Assembly (NCBI GenBank): GCA_027604685.1
Contig: JADHYX010000200.1
Span: 1-36,452, forward strand
Origin: Lobulomyces angularis
Taxonomy: Eukaryota > Chytridiomycota > Chytridiomycetes > Lobulomycetales > Lobulomycetaceae
Reading direction: 5' to 3'
DNA: 36,452 bases
Shown: positions 22,064-30,829 of the stretch, in pieces
How the letters are laid out: each line of letters begins with the position of its first letter
Position numbering within the stretch: the first letter of the stretch is position 1
Program-made: the position numbers and the translations under genes
The notes under the pieces: generated by a model
What the model saw: only the letters and a program-made list of their open reading frames with translations
Told to the model about the DNA's origin: nothing
Database searches by the model: none

Positions 22064-23989
22064 ATGGTTTGTTGTGTATGCTTACTACAATGTGATGAAA
22101 TACCCTGTACACGGTGCAACATTCAACTTCACTCTCACTGCTCCATTTCTAATGAACATTGCTGTGTATGAAAGTTTTTTCATCTCTATGTTTAATTCTT
22201 TTCAGTCTTGGAAATTTTTGTATAATAATATCTTTCTTTCTAAAACTTATTAGGAATTGGATTTAACTTCTTGCGTTTTATGCTCTCAAAGACATGGGTA
22301 ATAAAAATTAAGAAATTTATTCTTTGTAACATTATTCAGTTCTTTTGTACGGGTTAAAAATGCTGATAATTTGGATACGTTTTGCCATATTGTTTGCTCT
22401 AAGTATATAAAAGAATGTGAGATTACTGATGATAACTTAATTGATATCAGTAATATTCCTCTTAGTTTATGGGAAGAGGTAAAAAGAAAGTAACCTCACT
22501 TTTTTTTTTTTAATACATAATTATGTATTTCTAATATTAAAATGTATATATTTTATTTTTAACACTACTTAGACACAATGCTCAATATGCTTTTCAGATT
22601 ATGGTGTTAAACTTCCCTGTGATGCATTTGGATGTAAAAATACCATTCATGTCACTTGGTAATACAATAAGTTAATTGTAAGCAATTTTTTTATTTAAAT
22701 CTTTTTTTTTTTTTTTTTTTAAGTGCTCAAAATTGGAATTTGTTGGTAAAGGATGTTGAAGTTAAAGAAGCACCAGATTTTATTTTCTGTAAATTTCATT
22801 CTTCTGGTGATCCAAAGGTACAATTTCAAGCAACTCTAATAATGTACCTCCATTTTTTTTTTAGAAAAACGAATACATCAAGTCAGTTGAAAAAGCAGAA
22901 CAAATTAGAAATAAAAAATTATCAGAAAAATCAAATATGGTAAAAACTGAAAAATTAAATTATGATCCAAGAATAATTATAAAATCACAACTTGCAAATT
23001 GGTTTAAAAGTGTTGATGAACATCAGTTTTTTTTGAATTCCAATTACTTTTTCAGATTAAGTGAAAAAAAATTTATTCAAAATCAGTTACCTTTTCAAAA
23101 AGAAATTTTACAAAATCACATTGAAGAACTGAAGGTAAAAAATAAAAAACTTTTGGAAATTTAAGTAACTCACTTTACAATGAATTTTTTTTTTTTTTTT
23201 TATCAATACATTTTGTTACTTTTGTCTTTAACAGAAAGTTGAAAGCACCCGTAAGGAGCTTGAAAAAGTTTTTAGTGAATTGAAAGTGAATTTTTTAAAA
23301 TCATTGCAAATTTTTGAAGAAAAAATTGAATCCACTGACACGAATACTTTAAATAACGAATTTGACAAAAAAAAAGAGGATAATTTAACAACTGACCAGT
23401 TTGATTTAGTTTTTGAAAAGTTTATCAAATTTCATGAAAATTTTACTTTAAAAAAAAATACAAATAAAGATTTAGCCGACATTGAAATGTTTAAAAAATG
23501 TTTCAAAACTCATCTGAACTCAAAATCGAAGCTGAATTTAAAAAAATATCAGGATTTTTCCAAAATGATAAAGTTTGATGCTTTAATAAAAAACGAGGAA
23601 ATTGCACCATTGAGGAAAAATTCCAATTTAAAGATTAAGAAAAGAAAAATTGATGAAATTTTTACCAGTGAGGCTAGCATTTGTAACATTTGTTTAACTT
23701 TCAAAGGAAATAATTTAAGTGAAAAAATGACAAGGTAAAATATTACATATATATGTATATTCAATTTTTTGTATTTTAACAAATTCTCTAAATTATTTTT
23801 ATATGTAGGTTTATAAAATGTGAAGATTGTAAAAAGCTTTTTCATTTTGGATGTTTAGATCCACCTATGAAAAGACTGCAGAAATGGTATACATGGAATT
23901 GCCAAAATTGCGTTCAAAGAAATTTGAATTTAAGTTCAGATGAAGGATCTGCTGAAGTCTTGAATGAAAAAAAGCAAGAAAGTGGCTAA
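22064..23989 (+). CDS. PHD-finger protein, PHF14-like
   Basis: Probable chromatin reader. ATG 22064, stop 23987-23989. An N-terminal PHD-type zinc finger starts at residue 3 (CCVCLLQCDEIPCTRCNIQL, HSHC). It runs directly into an extended PHD: ELDLTSCVLCSQRHGSFVRV, then FCHIVCSKY, QCSICFSDYGVKLPC, GCKNTIHVTCAQNWNLL and FCKFH. A long Lys/Glu-rich helical middle follows. The third finger is at about 23670-23920 (SICNICLTFKG, IKCEDCKKLFHFGCLDPP, WNCQNC). The PHD - ePHD - coiled coil - PHD order, and HVTCAQ and FHFGCLDPP in particular, match animal PHF14 best; JADE/BRPF-type proteins are the alternative. The N-terminus is very short before the first Cys, so upstream exons may be missing. The last exon could extend in another frame (KKVAKCLQLLEEGAK, stop near 24022) if an A run at 23967 were one base shorter. 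Confidence 0.85.
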
Positions 23990-24829
23990 ATGTTTGCAAT
24001 TACTAGAAGAAGGTGCTAAGTAAAGATATCTGTGGAATTGTGAATAAATACTTGAGCAATTAAAAACTAATTACAAATGGTGCAAGTAGAGGAAAACGCG
24101 TCTAAAATTTTTCTTTCACTGTTTGTGTTTTAAATTTTTCATTTATTATCAATTTTTCTTCAATTTTTTATTATTTATAGACTAGATTTAATTAATGCAT
24201 ATCCTGTAAAGTTTTTAACCAAAAAAAACGAATTGCCCTTTACGAAAAAAAAAAAAATTCTCTAAAATGAATAACAAAATCAATCAATATTTGAATCTTA
24301 AAAAAGCTATACCAACGTTTAGGTGAAGATTCGAAAAACTCAAAAGTTTTTCTTAAACACTTTAACCCAATTGCAGAGTTTCTCAAAATTTTTATAATTT
24401 AATAGATTAAACTGGAATTTTTTTAAATTCTTAAATTTTTAATTCTATAAGGAAAAATTATTAAGGGTCGTATTGTAGTGGAGAAATACTGTTATGCTTA
24501 CACTGAAAATAACTTTACCATTTCAAAGGAAAAGTTTATTTAAATCACTATGGATTATTGCATAAAAAATTTGCAAGTTTTGAATGCATTTGGAACTGAA
24601 AATTTTACTCTCTTTTTAAATAAAATTTGTTGTGTCACTTGAAATTGAAAAAGTTACTTTTTTAGATAGCATATTTCATACATCTGCTCTACGTCACAAA
24701 AATTAACCATTTACTGTTGTGTTGTATTTTTACATATTACTACACTTTTGTACACTTTTGTACACTACTAATTTACCTACATAACCCATTTACCTACACT
24801 ACCCATTACCTATCAAAAATGAAAAAAAA
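23990..24829. other. intergenic spacer with short direct repeats at its end
   Basis: AT-rich DNA between the PHF14-like and LRR genes. No open frame of note. The last 90 bp, just before the LRR gene, are a run of short repeats (listed separately). Confidence 0.5.
24741..24813 (+). repeat. short tandem repeats just upstream of the LRR gene
   Basis: The ten-base unit TACACTTTTG occurs twice in a row and then begins a third time (TACACTAC). It is followed by two copies of a 17-base unit starting ATTTACCTACA and ending CCC, and a partial third. They lie 6-80 bp upstream of the LRR start and could be promoter or 5'-leader sequence, or a slippage product. Confidence 0.7.
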
Positions 24830-25897
24830 TTGCGAAACTCCATACGAATTATAAGTTCACATTCTAAAATCACAAAGATTGAAAATTTACCTAGTAATTT
24901 ACAACATTTCGAATGTCACCATAATTTGATTAAGGAAATAGTAAATTTACCATCGACTTTATTACATTTTGACTGTAGTTTTAATCAAATTATAAAAATT
25001 GAAAGTTTACCTTTTTTTTTACTGCACTTTAACTGTAGTTATAATCAAATTAAAAAAATTGAAAACTTACCTAGTTTTTTACAAGATTTTTATTGTGAAG
25101 GAAATCAATTTACAAAAGTTGAAAATTTACCTAGTAGTTTAAAGCATTTTGAATGTTCTTATACCCAAATTACCAAAATTGAAAATTTGCCCAGCACTTT
25201 ACTATATCTCGGTTGTGAAGGTAATCAACTTACAAAAATTGAAAATTTACCTTGCTCATTATTAAAATTTGACTGTATTCGTAATTGTATTACAAAAATT
25301 CAACATTTACCTATAAATTTACAATGTTTTATTTGTTCTTTTAATTTAATTACAAAAATTGAAAATTTACCCTTTTCTTTAAAGAATTTTCGTTGTTCCA
25401 GTAATAAAATATCAAAAATTGAAAATTTACCAAGTTCTTTAGTAACTTTTCACTGCTGTTTTAACCAAATCACAAAAATTGAAAATTTACCAAATAGTTT
25501 AGTACATTTTGACTGTGACGATAATCAAATCACGAGAATTGAGAATTTACCTTGTACTTTATTAGAATTTTGCTGCAGCAATAACCCAATTACTAAAATT
25601 GAAAATTTACCAATGGGTTTAACCGATTTTTTAATAGATGAAGAAATAACTGAGTTTGTGGATAATGTACCCTATAAAGGATTATATTTTGTGTTAGAAA
25701 GATATCAAGCAATTAAGAGAATGCAATTGAGAATAAAGCGAAGACATAAATACAAAATCAAGGCAATAAGAACAATCCAAGCAGGTTGTCATAACTGGGT
25801 CTGGAAGCCTCTTTGTAAAGATGGTACATCTGGGATAAGGCCAAGATTAGATTTAATACATTTAAATATAGACTGTAAAAGAAGAAAATTATCCTAG
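24830..25897 (+). CDS. leucine-rich repeat protein, 20-residue units, giant-virus-like
   Basis: The longest uninterrupted frame in the window: 355 codons, no intron. Residues 14-273 are thirteen tandem 20-residue repeats of consensus ITKIENLPssLxxFxCsxNq, with Leu, Ile, Cys and Asn at fixed places. A non-repeat C-terminal domain follows: basic helix (MQLRIKRRHKYKIKAIRTIQ), then AGCHNWVWKPLCKDGTSGI and RPRLDL. To my recollection, 20-residue repeats built on xLPxxLxxLxCxxN, capped by an IQxGCxNWxWKP motif, are common in large DNA viruses of protists and rare in fungi, so acquisition from such a virus is a reasonable inference. Dictyostelium-type FNIP or bacterial LRRs are alternatives. The frame begins with TTG; the nearest ATG (24819) is out of frame by one base across a run of eight A. 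Function is probably protein-protein binding. Confidence 0.85.
   Translation: MRNSIRIISSHSKITKIENLPSNLQHFECHHNLIKEIVNLPSTLLHFDCSFNQIIKIESLPFFLLHFNCSYNQIKKIENLPSFLQDFYCEGNQFTKVENLPSSLKHFECSYTQITKIENLPSTLLYLGCEGNQLTKIENLPCSLLKFDCIRNCITKIQHLPINLQCFICSFNLITKIENLPFSLKNFRCSSNKISKIENLPSSLVTFHCCFNQITKIENLPNSLVHFDCDDNQITRIENLPCTLLEFCCSNNPITKIENLPMGLTDFLIDEEITEFVDNVPYKGLYFVLERYQAIKRMQLRIKRRHKYKIKAIRTIQAGCHNWVWKPLCKDGTSGIRPRLDLIHLNIDCKRRKLS
24869..25648 (+). repeat. thirteen tandem 60-bp repeats encoding LRR units
   Basis: The repeat is exactly 60 bp with no indels over 780 bp. The segment coding for KIENLP is the best conserved at DNA level (AAAATTGAAAATTTACC in most units), while the x positions differ. 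This suggests in-frame duplication with some later homogenisation. Confidence 0.92.
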
Positions 25898-26522
25898 TGC
25901 GGTCAAGTGTGTTTTGTAGATTTGATTAATAGAATGATGTGATTGTTATCTAATGTTATTGCTGTAATAAATATATATATTCATTCATCATTTACAAAAG
26001 CTTTTAAAATTTTCCTTTTTTGCAAATGACACGCCTTGATTGTTGAGAAGGAGATATTAATAAAAATACTTATAGTTCTGACTTGTAAAGTATATCGTTA
26101 ATTTTATTGAAGTCATTATCATTATCAAAAAAATATCTAATGATTTTTAGTGTTGTGATTTATCAAAATTATTTTGACTTCTTATCATATTAGCTAAACT
26201 CTTAATTTAGAGCCCTTTTTCTTTAATACTTCCATTGTTTCATAACCACCGACCGAATAATATACCTTCATCTACGGACTATAATTTTTCTATCTATGGA
26301 TTATACTGATTGCTTTTATTTAAAATTCCCTTTCCTAGGGAGGATAGAACATCACATAAAGTTACTTATTTTTTAATCAAAATGACTTTCTAAGACAAAG
26401 ATTTTTATGTATCACAAAAAACAGTTTTAAAGAAGACATTCTCAAAAGTAATTACTATTAATAGATCAATAATATATGATACTGTAGTCCCAAGATCCAA
26501 ACTATTTTATTTTTTTAAATAT
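25898..26522. other. intergenic spacer, tail-to-tail
   Basis: Between the 3' ends of the LRR gene (plus) and the amino-acid transporter (minus). AT-rich but with less homopolymer than elsewhere. A weak direct repeat (TCTACGGACTATAAT / TCTATGGATTATACT) lies at about 26270-26310. No open frame. Confidence 0.5.
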
Positions 26523-28349
26523 CTAACTACACCGATCGTTTTGAATGTCATTATCTTCCTCAAAGAAGTCATTGATTGTGATTACAGAATTAAATAACAA
26601 GGAAAGTATACCAAAAACTAAGATTAACCAATCTTTTATTTTTTCGGTTTTACTCTTTGCATAGTAACCTAAGAAAAATAAATGTGAATTATTTTTTAAA
26701 GATATAAATTCTTGTTACTGTGAAAAAGAGAAGGGTATATAAACATCAGAGGGATGCTAGCAAAGCAACCTATTAAGAAAAGTCAACACTATTAAATCTG
26801 TAACATAAAAATCAAACCAACTAAGCTAGTAAATTTGTCCAGATAGGCAGATCCAAAGAAAGCTACAGCGGCTAAAACTGACATCAGAAAAGCTCTAAAT
26901 AAATTCTAGAATAAAAGTTAAACGAAATATTGTATTTTGTATTTAAAAATTAAAACCTTTTTCCACTTTACTGCATTGGAAACTCTACCACTGACAGAAA
27001 AATGAAATAATCTAGTTTCCATAATTTGAATGGTTGGGTAAATTGTAATTGGAAAAGACAGAGCGATTGATAACCCATCTATAAAAACAAAAAAAAGAAC
27101 ATTGGAATAAACTTTAATATATGGACATTTTCTTTTTTTACACAAAAACTGAATAATGGAAGTAAGATAGGTATCGGGTAAATTTAAAAATGCAATGTTT
27201 GAAACTCTGTTACCAAAAGCTAAGTATCCCTAAAATGTGTTTTCATTGTTATTAAAAAAATTTTTTCTAGATAAGTAAGTTTAAATACCGTTCCTCCAAT
27301 TAAACCAAAGATTACCAATATTGTGATAATGCATACGGACAATGTGTTGTTAAATTTTTCAGGCTTTTTCATAGAATCTGCTATAGGAAGAATCAAACAA
27401 ATTCCTTCCAGACTGAACAAAGACGTTCCTATAAAAAGATGAAAACTTTCGGAATTGAACAGCAAAATATCCTTTTCTGGACCGCTGGTATATAATATTG
27501 CTACATTATAGAAAAGTATGTAAGCGACGCTTAAAAATATGAAAACGCTTGCAATTAAGCATGGCAAGCTGAAATAATTTAACTTTCTGACCCAAGAAAG
27601 TGGAATAAATACTAAGACTTGAAAAATGATAAAGAACCATTCCGGCAGTACTAAGTTACAGTTCGATATAAGCATGACAAGGTCTTTTAAATTCTTTGCA
27701 ACAAAGATATAGTAGGCACAACAAAACCCTATGGTATAAGGAAAAAAGTATTAAGATAAACATTTTTAAGTATGAGGTAAACAAATTGCTTCATACCACT
27801 TTGAGCCAAAGCAATGGAAAAAAGGACGATATTTCTCATTTTTCTGCCATATAATTTTCCTCCTATATCTCCATATGACAATCCACCTAGTCCTCTACTA
27901 ATATCAACAACAAGATTCATACTGTTTTATAATTATGAAAAGAAATGTGTTTAACTTCAGATACCAGTGAAGTGCTAAAAAGCCTGTTAAGAATAGTACG
28001 ATCGTAGAAAAAATTATTCCACCATTATAAAAAGCTTTTGGAAGAAATAAAACTCCAGTTCCTACAAATGCTGCAGTGCAATAATAAAAAAATTTACAAA
28101 AAAAAAAAATGTTACTTCAGAGAAAATCAAAAGAAAAACAAAAATACCATTTATCAACAAAAAAAAGGTTTTTTTAGTTGAAACTCCATATTCGTCTTCG
28201 ATAATTAAAAGTGTATTTGATAGTAACGGAGTAGATTCATTGGAAGAGTAGCTGTGGTAATCACATGCAATACCGTTTTCATAAATTTCTGAAATTGTTG
28301 AAACTTGAGGTGTATTAGATTGATCTTGTACATTTAATCTCATGTTCAT
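26523..28349 (-). CDS. vacuolar amino-acid transporter, AVT/SLC36-38 type
   Basis: Amino acid/auxin permease family member; fungal AVT3/AVT4 relatives export amino acids from the vacuole. The ATG at 28349 gives a polar N-terminus (MNMRLNVQDQSNTPQVSTIS), then STPLLSN and helix 1 with NAFVGTGVLFLPKAFYNGG, the family's most typical segment. Further exons join in frame: YGDIGGKLYGRKMRNIVLFS, AQSGFCCAYYIFVAKNL, FNSESFHLFIGTSLFSLEGI, GYLAFGNRVSNIAFLNLP, FLYGLSIALSFPITIYP, then GCFASIPLMFIYPSLFH and a last helix ending NDRCS with the stop at 26523. About eleven hydrophobic helices fit the family. One donor is GTAAAA after FL-Y. Localisation to the vacuole is inferred from the family, not seen. No other transport gene is adjacent. 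Confidence 0.9.
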
Positions 28350-28782
28350 TCCAAAAAAAATTTTCAAATAAAAAAAATTTTTTTGGTGTTTACAATTATA
28401 GTATAATTGCTACAGAATTTAAAATAAAAGTTAACCTCTACACCAAAATAATGATCAAAATAATCATCGAGATGTGTAATCAGTTTACTGGCAACTTCTT
28501 AATAAACTCAGATTAAAAATTTGTAAAAAATATTATCAAAGTGCATAGTTGCCATTTTTTTCTTTAAATCTTTGATCTAAACCAACAATGGTCAACAAAC
28601 AATTTTTCATTTTTTTGAAAATCAATTTCTAAAATTTTAATTGATAAACTATTTTAGAAATTTTATATATTTGAGCAATTCAAGAAATGATGAAGTAATT
28701 TTGATTTATTTGATAATTTCTATTAAATAACAGATGAATTTACTCTTCGTAAAACAAATTTATTTTCTAACATTCTAAGCTT
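28350..28782. other. intergenic spacer
   Basis: AT-rich DNA between two minus-strand genes, containing the promoter of the amino-acid transporter and the 3' end of the Rab-like gene. No motif assigned. Confidence 0.5.
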
Positions 28783-30538
28783 TTACAACCAATCCACTTT
28801 TTGCGAAGCAACTTCATGCTTCGGATGCCTTCTATCTAGTGCTGCATTGTATCTGAATCTGCTAAAATAATTAACTTCATTTTCTCCTTGGGAAATAATC
28901 TCAACCGTTTTATTAATCGCATCAGTGTTATTGGAATCATTTATAACTTCACTTATGCCATCTGCACAAAAAATAAAGTTGCCATTCTTTCCCACCATTA
29001 AGATGCCATCACCATCATCACCGAAGTGACTCAACGCTTGATTCACTATTTCAGGTAGTTCTGTTTTCTGTTTTTCCAGATTTTCTGTTTTTTCCAATTG
29101 ATTTTCAAACGGTTCAAAATTGGATGGCAATGAAATATACAACGGTCGATGAACCTATACAAGTTAAGTTTTTTTAGTTTTTATATAACAAACGTTAATA
29201 TGTAAAGAAAGCAACAAGTCCGGCGGTACTGATAAAATGTTTAAGCAAGCTTGATAGTTTCTGTCGGTAACGGAACTCTCATTAATATTGTTAACTGGAG
29301 CCTGAGGCAACTGCAGAAGAATTAGGTTTATTAAATTTTTAACCCTAAATTATAAATTTTAAAGCAGTTAAAAAAGAAGCTCTTTCAATTTTAAAATTAT
29401 TTGCACTTACACCTGTTTGAAAACAATAAAAAAGTTAAAAAGAGAATTTCATAATTCTATATGATCTTGTTGAATTAAATAACTTACAGATTTTGGATTC
29501 TCAGATCTTTCGTTAGACTCTAAATTGGTCGCTTCATATTGAGAATCAGACTTTTTCAGGAGATCATTGATATATTTTTCTTCTTCTTGCAACAGTTCTT
29601 CTTCCACATCCTCCTTAACTTTTGGGAGATTTTGACAAGTCACTTCATAGTATTCAACTGAAAATCCGTAAGCTGCATCGCTTCCATCACTGTAGTGCAC
29701 TCTTCTAAATGCATTTAAATCGGTTTTATTTCCAACCAAGAAAGTTGGTGGTCTGTCACGTTTTTTTTTCTCTTCTTTTTTACAAATAAAATCCCTCTTA
29801 TGGTTTCCAAAATGTCTATTTTTATCCAACTCTTCCAACCAGGTTTTGGCGCTAATTAATGAGTACTTTTCTGTTACTAGAGAGATATTTTTGATTATTT
29901 TTAACATTAGATATTACTTTTTCCCACCATCAAACAAAGCAATAACTCCTGCAACATTGGACAATAGTTTACATGATCGTGATCTCCAATTCTCATCCCC
30001 TGGTGCACACCAAAAGTTTACTTTGCAAACTTAAAGATATTAGAAAAATAAAATATAAATAAAAAATGTATCATACCTAAATCATTGACAATCAGCACTT
30101 TTGATTTGAATATTATTTGTTTTCGTCTTATGTCAACTTTGGAGACATTTTCCTCCCCACAGACTTTCCTTAAAAACGATCTTTTTCCTGACTAGTAATT
30201 TTATTAGATAAATGTTATGTAGTTCATATATCTCACTTCATCAGCACCAACAACGGCTATTTTGTAAAAAAAAAAAATTAAAATTTTAATTTGCATGATA
30301 AATTACCAATTGTAAATGATAAATCAACATTACAATCAATGTTATACAGTTCATCTCCTTCATTACTAGGTTTCTGCAGTCTTTGAAATTAAAATTTTTT
30401 TTCAGTATTACAGGTTTTTAAATTAGATTACCCTTGAAAGTTTGTGGAAAGTTCACTGTTCGGATCTTCGTTGTCTTCAAAATCTAATTGCAAATCAGAG
30501 TTCCATGAAATTATTGATTCATTACTCGATGCGGCCAT
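28783..30538 (-). CDS. atypical Rab-like small GTPase with long C-terminal extension
   Basis: ATG at 30538 starts an acidic N-terminus (MAASSNESIISWNSDLQLDF). After three introns the GTPase core reads AVVGADESGKRSFLRKVCG (P-loop), DLVCKVNFWCAPGDENWRSR (position of WDTAGQE), GVIALFDVTEKYSLISAKTW (Rab-like FDVT...W) and PTFLVGNKTDL (NKxD). The base-recognition loop is EVT instead of the usual ETSA. The residue after the P-loop Lys is Arg where Ser or Thr normally binds Mg, so nucleotide binding or hydrolysis may be altered. A basic insert KKEEKKKRDR precedes NKTD. The C-terminal third (29310-28783: LPQAPVNNINESS..., DILSVPP-type segment, NYFSRFRYNAALDRRHPKHE) is not recognised and ends KVDWL without prenylation Cys. 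It joins to the GTPase part by a phase-0 intron, though it could be a separate gene. IFT22/RABL-type proteins are alternative relatives. Confidence 0.72.
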
Positions 30539-30829
30539 ATTAAGAACTTTTTATTTTTACTGTTTCTAAATTACTTTACTTTTTTACACTCCGCAAACTA
30601 CAATAGTGATCAAATTTTGGAGTCTTTGTAGAAATCTTTTTTTAAAAAAAAAAAAAAAATTCCCTTAAGGAATTTATAAAAAAAGATAAATTTTTTTTAC
30701 AGAACAAGTATATATACACTTTAATCACTAGATCAAGCTATATATCGTTTTTATTTTCTTAACTTGGAGGAAGGTTTTCAAAGATTTAAGTTTCAACACA
30801 AAGAAAAAAAAATTTATTTTTATAAAATT
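30539..30829. promoter_or_regulatory. divergent promoter region, Rab-like GTPase / TBCK
   Basis: The 291 bp between the two ATGs contain an A run (near 30645) and the palindromic AATTCCCTTAAGGAATT at about 30659-30675. Both genes must start transcription here. Confidence 0.5.

Noticed and set aside
24869..25648. Regular 60-bp repeats considered as a CRISPR or satellite
   Set aside because: Units are contiguous, in frame, and code for LRRs with conserved Leu, Ile, Cys and Asn; no spacers.
24830..25897. Intronless LRR gene as a processed retrocopy
   Set aside because: No poly-A tract directly after the gene, no target-site duplication and no spliced parent visible; viral-type origin fits the protein better.
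29449..29510. Reading the Rab-like gene as ending at SVSYLIQQDHIEL (29449)
   Set aside because: A GTAAGT donor inside this tail and a phase-0 join to LPQAPVNN give a longer coherent protein; kept as a possibility in the entry.
19..30675. AATTCCCTTAAG occurs both near base 20 and near 30660
   Set aside because: Only twelve bases shared with no flanking similarity; most likely chance.
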